The notes under the pieces: generated by a model | What the model was told of the DNA's origin: nothing | Databases searched by the model: none | What the model saw: only the letters and a program-made list of their open reading frames with translations | Made by a program: the position numbers and the translations under genes | Assembly (NCBI RefSeq): GCF_029240215.1 | Contig: NZ_JARBTK010000006.1 | Coordinates: 1-64,000, forward strand | Origin: Chryseobacterium sp. | GTDB lineage: Bacteria; Bacteroidota; Bacteroidia; Flavobacteriales; Weeksellaceae | Length of the DNA stretch: 64,000 bases | Direction of reading: 5' to 3' | Part shown: positions 1 to 8,483 of the stretch, one piece after another | How the letters are laid out: every line of letters begins with the position of its first letter | Numbering within the stretch: the stretch's first letter is position 1

Positions 1-1027
1 AGATAATTCATTGTTTATTGTAGGTAACGGAGTCTCTGGTACTACAAAAAATGCCGTTGTAGTTTTAAACAATGGTAATGTGGGAATTGGGACTAATGCG
101 CCGGGAAGACCTTTGGAGATAGAACGAGCAACTACTGTGGGTCCTAATTCAGGAATTATGCTCACTGAATATGTTGGTGCGGTAGGTGATAAAGGAGCTC
201 AAATTAATCTTAGAAGTTCAAGAGGATCAAAAGGCGGTGAGCAACCTTTACAGAATGGAGATGTCATCGCATCTTACCTTTTTGATTATTATTCGCCAAC
301 TGGCTTTACAAACGGTGACGGCTCAAAAATTATGTCCAATTATCTAGGAGACGGTACAAACCGTAGAAATGACCTTCGATTTTTCACCACAGCAAGTACA
401 ACAGCTGCTGAGAAAATGAGACTTGATCCGGATGGTAACTTGGGTATTGGTACCGGTTCCCCAACAAACAAACTGCACGTAACAAATCCAACGGCAGGAG
501 CCGTTCGTATAGTAGACGGTACGCAGCAGGCTGGGAGAGTATTAACCTCAGATGCTAACGGTGTTGGTACTTGGCAGGCATTGAGTATGGGCAACAAAAC
601 GGCTGTAGTACATTTTAGTGGAACCCAAAGTATTGCCAATACATCAGTTGTTGGAGCAACAGCATCCAAAGAAAATCTTACCGGGAGTATTATCTCCAAT
701 GATATAGGAGCAGGTGTCTCTGCAAGCAGCGGCAATCTGAATCTGCAGGCAGGTAAATATATGATATTTATTACCCATGATGTAGATGCCGGAGAGTACT
801 GTATTTTTGAGGTCAAGAGAAATGATGGTACTAGCATGTATCAAACCTATTATGGGGAGATGCTGAACACTTCTTTCCTTGTAGATATGCCAAGTGATGG
901 TTTTATATCTTTTTATGCGCTTGGTTTGGTTGGGACACTTAATCCTAGTCCTACATACTATTTGCAGGCTGCTGATTATACTAATGTGCCAATAAATAAT
1001 CACGTTACTGTATTGAAGCTTAATTGA
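1..1027 (+). CDS. Repetitive surface/tail-fibre-like protein, 5'-truncated
   Basis: The reading frame is open from the first codon of the window (frame starting at base 2), so the N-terminus lies outside; the first possible internal start is a TTG at base 11. The product carries two copies of a short motif typical of large Bacteroidota surface proteins: NVGIGTNAPGRPLEI near the start and NLGIGTGSPTNKLHV in the middle. These are followed by a more globular, hydrophobic-rich C-terminal region of about 140 residues. Such GIGT...LHV repeats are seen in long secreted or cell-surface proteins and in some phage-type fibres. No T9SS sorting domain is obvious. It ends just before a strong terminator, so it is probably the last gene of its unit. 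The exact function is unknown. Confidence 0.6.
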   Translation, partial: DNSLFIVGNGVSGTTKNAVVVLNNGNVGIGTNAPGRPLEIERATTVGPNSGIMLTEYVGAVGDKGAQINLRSSRGSKGGEQPLQNGDVIASYLFDYYSPTGFTNGDGSKIMSNYLGDGTNRRNDLRFFTTASTTAAEKMRLDPDGNLGIGTGSPTNKLHVTNPTAGAVRIVDGTQQAGRVLTSDANGVGTWQALSMGNKTAVVHFSGTQSIANTSVVGATASKENLTGSIISNDIGAGVSASSGNLNLQAGKYMIFITHDVDAGEYCIFEVKRNDGTSMYQTYYGEMLNTSFLVDMPSDGFISFYALGLVGTLNPSPTYYLQAADYTNVPINNHVTVLKLN

Positions 1028-1078
1028 TAAGTGTTTAGTCTTGTCATCAGCCTTGTCAAGGTTTCGAAATCTTAATAA

Positions 1079-1113
1079 TAAAAACCGGAACATTTGATTG
1101 TTCCGGTTTTTTT
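1079..1113 (+). terminator. Rho-independent terminator
   Basis: Inverted repeat AACCGGAACA / TGTTCCGGTT with a six-base loop, followed by a run of T. It lies about 50 bases after the stop of the surface-protein gene and fits an intrinsic terminator for it. Confidence 0.85.
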
Positions 1114-1203
1114 ATACTGAGCTTGTCTAAATAAGGATTATAGAATGTGGGATTTAATCCAAGATTAATCTCGCAGCTTAACTAATCTTACTTTTAAACA
1201 CAA

Positions 1204-1240
1204 ACACCTGTCGGGTCTCTAAGACCAGGCAGGTGTTTTT
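1204..1240 (+). repeat. GC-rich hairpin with T tail
   Basis: Nested palindrome ACACCTG...CAGGTGT enclosing GGTCT...AGACC, ending in five T. It looks like a second terminator, but its inner palindrome and its distance from any gene end suggest one copy of a dispersed hairpin element. The gap 1028-1512 holds only this element, the terminator before it and the large inverted repeat after it. Confidence 0.6.
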
Positions 1241-1280
1241 CATAAGAGGTATTCATAAACCACCCTTTAAAAACTACACA

Positions 1281-1460
1281 AAAACCACCCCGCCGTTCGG
1301 GCACCCCTCCGGAAGAGGGGAATTATGTACGCATAGAGATTTTCTTCACAAAAAAAATATCCCTTTCCGCAGTGCTAAATTCCCTTTCATTTCACGGTGC
1401 TAAATTCCCCTTCTCTGGAGGGGTGGCAAAAATTAAAAATTTTTGACGGGGTGGTTTTTT
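1281..1460. repeat. Large imperfect inverted repeat (about 180 bp)
   Basis: The left end AAAACCACCCCG and the right end CGGGGTGGTTTT are inverted copies. Inside them CACCCCTCCGGAAGAGGGG and CCCCTTCTCTGGAGGGGTG also pair. The core is AT-rich and has no open frame. It is GC-richer at its ends than the surrounding DNA and looks like a non-coding mobile repeat of the MITE or REP-like kind. Confidence 0.6.
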
Positions 1461-1512
1461 AAAACATCACCACAGCAAACCACTGATTGGATGTCACACA
1501 TTCCTCAACCAA

Positions 1513-2721
1513 TTACTGCTTTTTATTTTTTAATTCTAAACCATATTTATATAAATCTTCATAAATATCGAAAAAAACATCTTCTTCAGCTTCACTTAAT
1601 GAGGTGTTGAAAAATACAATTACGGCAATTTCTTTGTTTAAATCTGAAAGCATAAATGTTCGCACTCCAGGGTCGGAACCATTATGTCCAATCCTTTTTC
1701 CACCCATTTTCGTTGCCCAGAAAATCCCGGAATTCAGCTTGTCCAGTTTTACATTGTCAGGTTTATCAGATTCAGTAAATTGAAATCTGAGCATTTCTGT
1801 TGTCAATTCCTTTTTCAGTAAAACTGTGTTGTTATATTTACCGTCATTCAACAGCGTAATAAAAAATCTTGACAATTCATTCACCGAAGTACGCACACCT
1901 CCATCAGGATAAGTAGTCCCTTCGTACAAAGCTATTGACTGTATGCTGCTGCCTTTCTTCTCATAAAGTCTGGAATGATTTTTCATGTTGATTTCCGCCA
2001 AATTCCAGCCTGAATTTACCATTTTTAAAGGTTTAAAAATATACTGTTTACTATATTCATTCAGCTTTTTCCCGGTTCTTAACTCAATGATATATCCTGC
2101 CAAACCGGCTCCAATATTAGAATAATCACGGTTTGTACCGGGTTTCGCATTTAGAAAATTATCTTTTGAATAATGTTTACCTCCCTCTGAGAAATAGTTT
2201 TTCAAAAAGTCACCTAAAGCTTCAGGCTTTTGACCATTATAGTAGTATGTACTGTCGGTATAAAACGGATAGCGGTCTGCAAGGCTTGACGTATGTGTTG
2301 TCAATTGCCTTAATGTAATTTTTTCATCGGGAAAATTAGGATTTATAACCTTAAAAGGCAAATATCTATTAATGTCTTCATCCAGAGAAACCTTCCCCTC
2401 TTCTACTGCTTTCATGATACAAAATCCTGTAAAAGTTTTGCTTATGGAAGCAATATTCATAATGGTGGAAGTTGTAAAGGGAATTTTGTTCTCTTTATCA
2501 GCGTAGCCATAGCCATTCGTCCAGACTAATTTTTTATCTATAATAACTGCAGCACCAATACCTACAATTCCTGCATTAACCATTTTCTTTTCTATCAGGC
2601 TGTCAATGGATTTGCTTTTAGACTGATAATTCTTCGCAACACTCTGAGCCGGAAGATTGTAACTGCAAATCATTGCGATCAATAAAAAAATTGTCGTGAG
2701 TGTAGGTTTAATTTGTTTCAT
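1513..2721 (-). CDS. Serine hydrolase, beta-lactamase/class C fold
   Basis: The 402-residue secreted protein has an N-terminal signal peptide (hydrophobic stretch at residues 9-25, cleavage near PAQS). It carries the three landmarks of the beta-lactamase/D-Ala-D-Ala carboxypeptidase fold: SxxK as S92-I-S-K95, YSN near residue 200 in NRDYSNIG, and a His-x-Gly-type motif in GHNGSDPG near residue 346. This family covers esterases, peptidases and penicillin-binding-like enzymes, so the substrate cannot be given. Class C lactamase activity is possible but less likely than a peptidase or esterase role. It is followed 48 bases downstream by a co-directional DUF6624-like gene at lower divergence; the two are read separately towards the repeat-rich gap. 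Confidence 0.85.
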   Translation of the reverse strand: MKQIKPTLTTIFLLIAMICSYNLPAQSVAKNYQSKSKSIDSLIEKKMVNAGIVGIGAAVIIDKKLVWTNGYGYADKENKIPFTTSTIMNIASISKTFTGFCIMKAVEEGKVSLDEDINRYLPFKVINPNFPDEKITLRQLTTHTSSLADRYPFYTDSTYYYNGQKPEALGDFLKNYFSEGGKHYSKDNFLNAKPGTNRDYSNIGAGLAGYIIELRTGKKLNEYSKQYIFKPLKMVNSGWNLAEINMKNHSRLYEKKGSSIQSIALYEGTTYPDGGVRTSVNELSRFFITLLNDGKYNNTVLLKKELTTEMLRFQFTESDKPDNVKLDKLNSGIFWATKMGGKRIGHNGSDPGVRTFMLSDLNKEIAVIVFFNTSLSEAEEDVFFDIYEDLYKYGLELKNKKQ

Positions 2722-2769
2722 AAATAATTAATGATTTAATATAAAATGAGTTGCCGATTTATGTTGATT

Positions 2770-3369
2770 TTATTTTGTCCATCCTACAGATTTTTTCCAA
2801 TCTTCCATTTCTTTTTTTCTGAAATGAAAGTCTTTTGGAGGCTGATGGTTTTCATTTTCGGCTTGTCTTCTGATAATTTCCGTCTGTTCTTCTATGGTGT
2901 TTAATCCAATGGATTTTCTCCTTTGATTTACTTTGTTTAATTCGTCAATGAGATTCGGACTTAATTCACCATTTTCGTCCCAGTCAAACTGAGTTCCATA
3001 CAATTGAGGTTTATTTTCAAATACAGCTATTCTGTCGGTCAGATACGCCAAATTTCGTGGATCGGCTTTATCTTTTCTCACCGCTTCATCTAAAAGTCTG
3101 ACACACTTTTTCATAAAGTCAGGCTGTCCTATCGAATGTTGAATAATTAGCCAGGCTGCGTAAGCTGCTTCCTTTCCCACTTTTTCAACTGTAGGATATC
3201 CTATGTCGTCAATGATTTCATCCAGTTTTCCAGCGTTTTTGTTGTGCAGTTTGGCCATTTCTTCGTTATAACCTTCCCCAAGTTTTCCACTCGCAATCAA
3301 TTTTTCCCTAAGCTCCAGATCTGCGTTTTTCAACGCTATTATGATGTCAGAAATACTTCTGTGATCCAT
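2770..3369 (-). CDS. DUF6624-like conserved protein
   Basis: Cytoplasmic protein of 199 residues without signal peptide or membrane segment. The pattern (LREKLIASGKLGEGY, then IIDDIGYPT, a helical middle with AAWLIIQHS, then YLTDRIAVFENKPQLYGTQ) is that of the DUF6624 family. This family is common in Bacteroidota and has no known biochemical function. The serine hydrolase gene follows on the same strand after 48 bases and may be cotranscribed. The gap to the divergent SDR gene (3370-3663) is AT-rich with no recognisable structure. Family membership is recalled by eye, not by search. Confidence 0.7.
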   Translation of the reverse strand: MDHRSISDIIIALKNADLELREKLIASGKLGEGYNEEMAKLHNKNAGKLDEIIDDIGYPTVEKVGKEAAYAAWLIIQHSIGQPDFMKKCVRLLDEAVRKDKADPRNLAYLTDRIAVFENKPQLYGTQFDWDENGELSPNLIDELNKVNQRRKSIGLNTIEEQTEIIRRQAENENHQPPKDFHFRKKEMEDWKKSVGWTK

Positions 3370-3663
3370 TTATCAACTTTTATTTCTTTCAAAATTAACA
3401 ATAAAAACTACCACTACATCGGAATCTGTTTGAATTAAACTTAAATTAATTAAATATTATTTCAAACTATTTTATAATTCTCAAGAGCTACAATCTTTTT
3501 AATTAGTCATTGCATTTTATCATGATTACAGGCTATATTTCAATTGATATGAATTAAAAAAAAACAAAAGGAATTCCGAAATTCTCACATCTTCCGAAAA
3601 GTTCACCATACAAATATGATTTCCATTGCTGACTTTTGTATGAAAACATATAAAATTTATACA

Positions 3664-4419
3664 ATGTCAAGAAACGATTTAAAAGGTAAAGTAGTATTAA
3701 TTGCCGGAGGTGGAAAAAACCTTGGTGGATTGTTAAGTAAAGATTTTGCAACAAAAGGAGCAAAACTAGCAATACACTATAACAGTGAAGGTTCAAGAGC
3801 TGAAAGCGAAAAAACCTTAGCAGAAGTGCAAGCTTTGGGTGCAGAAGCATTTTTGTTTCAAGGCGATTTAACCAAAGTAGAAAATATCACCAAATTTTTT
3901 GATGAGACTATTGCTAAGTTCGGAGGTATAGATATCGCTATCAATACTGTTGGGATGGTGCTTAAGAAACCCTTTACAGAAACTACTGAAGCGGAATATG
4001 ATACCATGTTCGGAGTTAACTCTAAGTCAGCTTATTTCTTTTTGCAAGAAGCTGGGAAAAAATTGAACGATAATGGTAAGATCTGTACGATCGTAACTTC
4101 ATTATTGGCAGCTTATACAGGGCTTTATTCTACCTATGCTGGCGCAAAAGCCCCTGTAGAGCATTTTACGAGAGCGGCTTCTAAAGAATTTGGAAGCAGA
4201 GGGATTTCCGTAACAGCGGTTGCTCCTGGTCCTATGGACACACCTTTTTTCTATGGTCAGGAAAGCGACGATGCTGTAGCTTATCATAAATCTGCAGCTG
4301 CTTTAGGAGGTTTGACAGACATCAAGGATATTGCTCCATTGGTAGAATTCTTGGTAACAGAAGGTTGGTGGATCACTGGTCAAACGATCTTTGCTAATGG
4401 TGGTTACACTACAAGATAA
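3664..4419 (+). CDS. SDR family oxidoreductase
   Basis: Short-chain dehydrogenase/reductase of 251 residues when started at the ATG at 3664 (MSRNDLKGK). An in-frame upstream ATG at 3616 would add 16 residues that do not look like SDR sequence. The Rossmann nucleotide site is the variant GGGKNLGG near residues 15-22. The catalytic triad is S146, Y158 and K162 (YAGAK), followed by the usual PGPMDTPFF segment. The classic NNAG is replaced by NTVG. NAD(P)H-dependent reduction of a carbonyl or alcohol is expected but the substrate is unknown. It opens the co-directional block that runs to 12.2 kb. Confidence 0.85.
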   Translation: MSRNDLKGKVVLIAGGGKNLGGLLSKDFATKGAKLAIHYNSEGSRAESEKTLAEVQALGAEAFLFQGDLTKVENITKFFDETIAKFGGIDIAINTVGMVLKKPFTETTEAEYDTMFGVNSKSAYFFLQEAGKKLNDNGKICTIVTSLLAAYTGLYSTYAGAKAPVEHFTRAASKEFGSRGISVTAVAPGPMDTPFFYGQESDDAVAYHKSAAALGGLTDIKDIAPLVEFLVTEGWWITGQTIFANGGYTTR

Positions 4420-4427
4420 TCTATTGA

Positions 4428-4466
4428 AAACTGGCAGTTAAGCAAACTTAATTGCCGTTTTTTTTC
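4428..4466 (+). terminator. Terminator after the SDR gene
   Basis: Imperfect hairpin GGCAGTTAAG / CTTAATTGCC with loop CAAA, followed by eight T. It lies shortly after the SDR stop codon. Confidence 0.7.
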
Positions 4467-4493
4467 TTTTCTTAATTAAAATTCAAACAAATT

Positions 4494-5243
4494 ATGAGCA
4501 ACAATGTAATAAGAAAACAACCCAAGCATACTTTTCCTAAAAAAAAGATTTTGTGCTTGGTTTCAAATCCCGCACAACTTCACGGAATGGAAGTTGGATT
4601 TTTTGCTGAAGAAATGACACGTCCGTTTTTCGATTTTGTAAATGCAGGTTATGATGTGGATGTGGCTTCTCCTTGGGGCGGAAAAGTAGTTTTTGACGGC
4701 CATAGCAACCCAGAAAACCCAAAAGGTGCTTATCCAAACGACCTGATAAGTATCGGTTTTGTGCATCACAAAGAATTTAGCAAATGGATGGACAACACTA
4801 TTCCTATTTCTGATATAAACGTTGACAATTATGATGCGGTTTGTGTATCGGGCGGTGGTGCTCCGTTGATTAACTTTAAAGATGATGAAAAACTGCACAA
4901 ACTCATTGCTGATTTTTATGAAGCAGGAAAAATTACTTGTTTGATTTGTCACGGAACTTCTTTATTGCTATGGACAAAATTAAGCGACGGAACACTTTTG
5001 GCAGATGGCAAAACCTGGACCGGATTTGCAGATAGCGAAGAAAATATGATTAACGAAATGTTTGGAATGACGGTAAACGATTACACCATCGAAACCGAAG
5101 CCCGAAAAAACCCGAATACCAATTTTGAAGTTGCAGGACCATTGGAGCCATTTGCAATCAGAGATGGAAGACTAATCACAGCCCAACAACAACACAGTAG
5201 CTTTTTGGCATCGGAATTAGTTATTGAAGCATTGTCTGAATAA
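4494..5243 (+). CDS. Type 1 glutamine amidotransferase-like / DJ-1/PfpI (Hsp31-like) protein
   Basis: The 249-residue cytoplasmic protein belongs to the DJ-1/PfpI superfamily. The nucleophile elbow is LICHGTSLLLW with C152 as the probable catalytic cysteine. The upstream AVCVSGGGAPLINF segment and the long insert with AEEMTRPFFDF resemble Hsp31/YajL-type glyoxalase III and chaperone proteins. Members act on methylglyoxal and other reactive aldehydes or protect proteins from them. This fits the neighbouring SDR and aldehyde dehydrogenase genes: the three together suggest detoxification of reactive carbonyls, which is an inference from context. A terminator precedes the gene, so it starts its own transcript. 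Confidence 0.82.
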   Translation: MSNNVIRKQPKHTFPKKKILCLVSNPAQLHGMEVGFFAEEMTRPFFDFVNAGYDVDVASPWGGKVVFDGHSNPENPKGAYPNDLISIGFVHHKEFSKWMDNTIPISDINVDNYDAVCVSGGGAPLINFKDDEKLHKLIADFYEAGKITCLICHGTSLLLWTKLSDGTLLADGKTWTGFADSEENMINEMFGMTVNDYTIETEARKNPNTNFEVAGPLEPFAIRDGRLITAQQQHSSFLASELVIEALSE

Positions 5244-5263
5244 AAGTTTAATCTTCTTTATGT

Positions 5264-5300
5264 AAAAAGGAAAATGACCAGAGATTATTTCCCTTTTTGG
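5264..5300 (+). terminator. Weak terminator-like hairpin
   Basis: AAAAAGGAAAAT pairs imperfectly with ATTTCCCTTTTT. It lies about 20 bases after the DJ-1/PfpI stop. The stem is AT-rich, so this call is tentative. Confidence 0.4.
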
Positions 5301-5379
5301 TTTAGAAATATGCAATAATTACAGTGATTTTATTGTAAATATATTCATTTCATTCTTAAACTTTAGGATTCCATTTACA

Positions 5380-6066
5380 ATGAAATTAAAAACTATCTTA
5401 AAAACATTTAAAACAGCAGCATTAACTATGATGCTGTTTGCTTTTTCGGCACAGCATCTAAAGGCTCAGGATATTGATGGTGTCAGTTCATTTTTAGTAG
5501 CTGGTGTCAGTATGAATATTCCTAAAAATAATAAATTGCTCATTTATGGTGGTTTTAGCCCTACTGATAAAGTAAAAGCGCTTTTGGTATTGCCAAATTT
5601 TAGAATAAACAAATATTTAACGCTTACACCCGGCTATACTCACGTAAATGTAGATTTGGATAACGGCAGTACATTAGTAGAAAACCAACTATTGGCTATG
5701 GCTACACTATCTTTTCCCATTGCAAAAAACTGGACGATTGCTGACCGAAATATGTATTTCAACCGATTTAGGAGGGGTGACAACCTCTCATTTTATAGAA
5801 ACCGATTAGGAGTGATCCACAAAACCGAACTTTTTAAAAAACAAGTCAGCGTTTTTTTGCACAACGAAGTGTATTTCAGTCTTGATAATGGACAATTTGT
5901 ACGAAATCGAATGGTTTTAGGTAGCGACATAAAACTTTTTAAATGGCTCACACCACAAGTAATGTGTATGCTACAAAGTGACAAAGCAAGTGGCCATAGG
6001 ATTTTAGGCTGGTTAGTTTTTACCGTGCCTTTAGAGAATTTTTTTAAAACTGAATTCAGCAATTAA
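5380..6066 (+). CDS. Outer-membrane beta-barrel-like protein (DUF2490-like)
   Basis: Secreted protein of 228 residues with a signal peptide (MMLFAFSAQHLKAQ, cleavage near residue 29). The mature part alternates hydrophobic and polar residues in short strands (LLIYGGF, NKYLTLTPGYTHV, SFYRNRLGVIHK, VSVFLHNEVYFSL, GHRILGWLVFTVP), as in small outer-membrane barrels. The YRNRLG and NEVYFS segments recall the DUF2490 family, but this is only a resemblance. It lies 28 bases before the aldehyde dehydrogenase gene, so the two are probably cotranscribed. A role as a small porin or receptor is possible but not shown. Confidence 0.6.
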   Translation: MKLKTILKTFKTAALTMMLFAFSAQHLKAQDIDGVSSFLVAGVSMNIPKNNKLLIYGGFSPTDKVKALLVLPNFRINKYLTLTPGYTHVNVDLDNGSTLVENQLLAMATLSFPIAKNWTIADRNMYFNRFRRGDNLSFYRNRLGVIHKTELFKKQVSVFLHNEVYFSLDNGQFVRNRMVLGSDIKLFKWLTPQVMCMLQSDKASGHRILGWLVFTVPLENFFKTEFSN

Positions 6067-6094
6067 CATTTAGACAAGCAAAAAACATAAAATT

Positions 6095-7468
6095 ATGAAC
6101 GAATACCAATCAATTTTCGACACGCAAAAAGAATTTTTTTATACCGATGCCACCAAAACCCACGAATGGCGGATAGACCAACTCAACAGACTGGAAAAAA
6201 TGCTTACAGAAAACCAAGATGTTTTTTGTCAGGCTTTAAAAACCGATTTCAACAAACCGCCATTTGAGCAATTGTTCGAAATTACGGTTCCGCTTGGCAA
6301 CATCAAATATTACAAAGAAAACCTGAAACAACTAATGGCTCCGGAACAGGTTGCTATCCCAAAAGGCTTGGAAGAAACGGGCAACAAAGGTGTTATTTAC
6401 AAAGAACCTTTTGGCGTAACCTTGGTTATTGGGCCATTTAATGCTCCCATTTTATTGTTGCTCGACCCTGCAATTGCGGCTTTGGCGGCAGGAAATCCGG
6501 TTATTCTGAAACCAGCCAATACAACACCTACTGTCGCTGCACTTTTTCAAGATTTAATTCCAAAATATTTTGAACCCGAAGCTGTAAATATCGTTACAGG
6601 AGGAAGAGAGGAAATTACCGCATTATTGGAGTTGCCTTTTGATTTCATCTTCTTTACAGGAAGTTCTGCCGTGGGCAAAGTGGTAATGCGAGCTGCTGCC
6701 GAAAACCTAACGCCAATCGTGTTAGAATTGGGCGGTCAAAACCCGACGGTTGTAGATGAAACGGCTAACCTTGACATTGCGGTTGACCGAATTCTTTGGG
6801 GACATATGGCGATTTCCGGACAGTGGTGCATCGCTCCGGGTTATGTGTATGTACACGAAAGTATCGCCGATGAATTTATTGATAAGCTGAAAAAAGCAAC
6901 CATCAAAATGTATGGCGAAGACCCAAGTCAAAGCCCTGATTTTGCAAGGATGATTAGCGAACACGATACCGAAAGAGTGGCATCGTATATCATTCCTGAA
7001 AAAGTAGTTTTGGGCGGACGTTTTGATGTGAAAGCCAGATATGTAGAACCAACTATTTTGTATCCGAGCACTTGGGACGATCCCGCGATGCAACAGGAAA
7101 TTTTTGGACCAGTTTTTCCCATTTTAGTGTATAAAGATTTGAAAGAAATTGTAGAAATCATCAAACGCAAACCCAAATCTTTGGCGGCATATTTCTTCAG
7201 CAAAAATCAGGCGAATATCGATTATTTCATCAATTCGGTTTCTTTTGGAGGCGGTTGTATCAATCAAACCAATCTGCATTGCTGGATAGACAGCTTGCCT
7301 TTTGGCGGTGTGGGTTATGCCGGAATGGGGAAATATTATGGCAAGGCAGGTTTTGACGCACTAAGCAATACAAAAGCAATGTTGATAGGCAATCCCGATT
7401 TAGAACTGGATGTTTTTCCGCCTTATGAAGGAAAAGATATTGCTAAAAATTTAAGTGTTTTTGGATGA
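6095..7468 (+). CDS. Aldehyde dehydrogenase family protein (class 3-like)
   Basis: NAD(P)-dependent aldehyde dehydrogenase of 457 residues, the short length typical of class 3 ALDH (fatty, aromatic or coniferyl aldehydes). The general base is E211 in VLELGGQNP and the nucleophile is C245 in SGQWCIAPGYV; the more usual residue before that cysteine is Thr or Lys, here Trp. The NAD-binding part includes FFTGSSAVGKVVM, and the C-terminal half carries EIFGPVFPI and LPFGGVGYAGMG. No signal peptide or C-terminal membrane anchor is seen, so it should be cytoplasmic. With the SDR and DJ-1-like genes upstream it suggests oxidation of reactive aldehydes. Confidence 0.9.
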   Translation: MNEYQSIFDTQKEFFYTDATKTHEWRIDQLNRLEKMLTENQDVFCQALKTDFNKPPFEQLFEITVPLGNIKYYKENLKQLMAPEQVAIPKGLEETGNKGVIYKEPFGVTLVIGPFNAPILLLLDPAIAALAAGNPVILKPANTTPTVAALFQDLIPKYFEPEAVNIVTGGREEITALLELPFDFIFFTGSSAVGKVVMRAAAENLTPIVLELGGQNPTVVDETANLDIAVDRILWGHMAISGQWCIAPGYVYVHESIADEFIDKLKKATIKMYGEDPSQSPDFARMISEHDTERVASYIIPEKVVLGGRFDVKARYVEPTILYPSTWDDPAMQQEIFGPVFPILVYKDLKEIVEIIKRKPKSLAAYFFSKNQANIDYFINSVSFGGGCINQTNLHCWIDSLPFGGVGYAGMGKYYGKAGFDALSNTKAMLIGNPDLELDVFPPYEGKDIAKNLSVFG

Positions 7469-7470
7469 TT

Positions 7471-7531
7471 AGATTGCCAGATGCACGAATGAGATTTAAT
7501 AAAAACATCTGTGCATCCGTGACATTAATCT
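7471..7531. repeat. GTGCATCTGTGGC palindrome, copy 1
   Basis: Divergent copy with arms AGATTGCCAGATGCACGAAT and CATCTGTGCATCCGTGAC around a short AT-rich loop. It belongs to the family found in most gaps from here to 11.5 kb. Confidence 0.7.
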
Positions 7532-7571
7532 AATAAAAACAACTCATAATAAACAATAAAATTCAAAAACT

Positions 7572-7919
7572 ATGATACTAAAAATTATTAACTCCGCCTT
7601 AATTCTCGTAGCCGTTTTTATGGGCTTCAAACAAGGCTATGCAATGCTTTCGGGCAAGCCTGAAATGGTAGAAATGTTCAGCAAATGGAATTTTTCCAAA
7701 ACTGCACTAATGATAAACGGAGCGGTTACAATCGTTTCAGCCATCTTAATTCTGTTTCCCAAAACATTTGTTTATGGCAATTTCTTAATGGCAACGGGCA
7801 TTTTATTAATCATCTGCCTTCATTTGTTAGATAAGGATTTAAAAGGTGTGGCTATAGAATTACCTTTTCTATTGCTAAATCTGGTTATCATTTACCTACA
7901 GCATCCACTGAAAAACTAA
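7572..7919 (+). CDS. DoxX-like small integral membrane protein
   Basis: Protein of 115 residues with four predicted transmembrane helices (about residues 4-22, 45-62, 67-84 and 92-110) and a short loop with LSGKPEMVEMFSKWNFS. The layout and the loop are typical of DoxX/DoxD-like and related small membrane proteins. These are frequent in Bacteroidota and are variously linked to redox or quinone processes without a defined activity. It lies between two copies of the GCCACAGATGCAC palindrome. No catalytic residues can be named. Confidence 0.65.
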   Translation: MILKIINSALILVAVFMGFKQGYAMLSGKPEMVEMFSKWNFSKTALMINGAVTIVSAILILFPKTFVYGNFLMATGILLIICLHLLDKDLKGVAIELPFLLLNLVIIYLQHPLKN

Positions 7920-7939
7920 TACTTAAGAGATTAATTATT

Positions 7940-7954
7940 AGTGCATTTGTGGCA
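7940..7954. repeat. GTGCATCTGTGGC palindrome, half copy 2
   Basis: Only the right arm, AGTGCATTTGTGGCA, is present, directly before the lipoprotein gene. It overlaps the GTG at 7941, which might be mistaken for an upstream start. Confidence 0.6.
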
Positions 7955-7970
7955 CATAAATATCACTAAA

Positions 7971-8399
7971 ATGAAATTAAAAACAATTATTTTCTTCTTG
8001 ATTTGTTCATCGCTTACAGCTTGCGGACAAAACAAAACTCAAAAATCAGAAACAAAAACAATTCAAAAAAACAACAAAATGGATACAAGTAAATTGACAA
8101 ACGAAACCGTAAAAAAAGCATTCGATGCGTGGCAAAGTGGCGACAGCAAAACTTTTCTTTCATTATTCACAGCAGATGCAACAATGACCGATGACGGAAA
8201 TCCACGGAATTTTCAAGGTTATGTAAAAGATGCCTGCGGAAAAGAAATTTTCTTAACCATTGACACTGTAACAAACGACGGAAAGGACATCAAAGGAAAC
8301 TTCAAAGCCGGACAATGGGGCACTTTTCCTGTCTTTTTTAAATTCCACCAAAATGCCGATGGTAAATTTTATAAGTTAGATATTGGACAGGCAAACTAA
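7971..8399 (+). CDS. NTF2-like/SnoaL-fold lipoprotein
   Basis: The ATG at 7971 gives a 142-residue lipoprotein with signal peptide LKTIIFFLICSSLTAC (lipobox LTAC). The GTG at 7941 lies inside a repeat arm and would spoil the signal peptide. After a Lys/Thr-rich linker follows a domain with AFDAWQSGDSKTFLSLFTADATMTDDGNP, the usual opening of SnoaL/NTF2-like cone folds. It ends with FFKFHQNADGKFYKLDI. Such domains bind small ligands or act as isomerases and hydrolases; nothing here tells which. It is anchored to an envelope membrane and co-directional with the channel genes downstream. Confidence 0.75.
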   Translation: MKLKTIIFFLICSSLTACGQNKTQKSETKTIQKNNKMDTSKLTNETVKKAFDAWQSGDSKTFLSLFTADATMTDDGNPRNFQGYVKDACGKEIFLTIDTVTNDGKDIKGNFKAGQWGTFPVFFKFHQNADGKFYKLDIGQAN

Positions 8400-8408
8400 A
8401 GTATCTTT

Positions 8409-8461
8409 TGTCACAGATGCACAGATTTCTAAATCATTTTTAATCTGTGCATCTGTGGCAT
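8409..8461. repeat. GTGCATCTGTGGC palindrome, copy 3
   Basis: Near-perfect inverted repeat GTCACAGATGCACAGATT / AATCTGTGCATCTGTGGC with a 14-base AT loop. It fills most of the gap between the lipoprotein and K+ channel genes. Confidence 0.85.
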
Positions 8462-8483
8462 AATAAATAAACAAAAAAACCAA

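Noticed and set aside
1..1027. Prophage tail gene
   Set aside because: No other phage gene is near; the GIGT...LHV motif is common in non-phage surface proteins.
340..1093. Minus-strand frames opposite the first gene
   Set aside because: They overlap each other and the clear GIGT-repeat protein.
7971..8399. The NTF2-like lipoprotein as an iota-type carbonic anhydrase
   Set aside because: Iota carbonic anhydrases share this fold and would fit the LCIB context, but the HHSS motif is absent.
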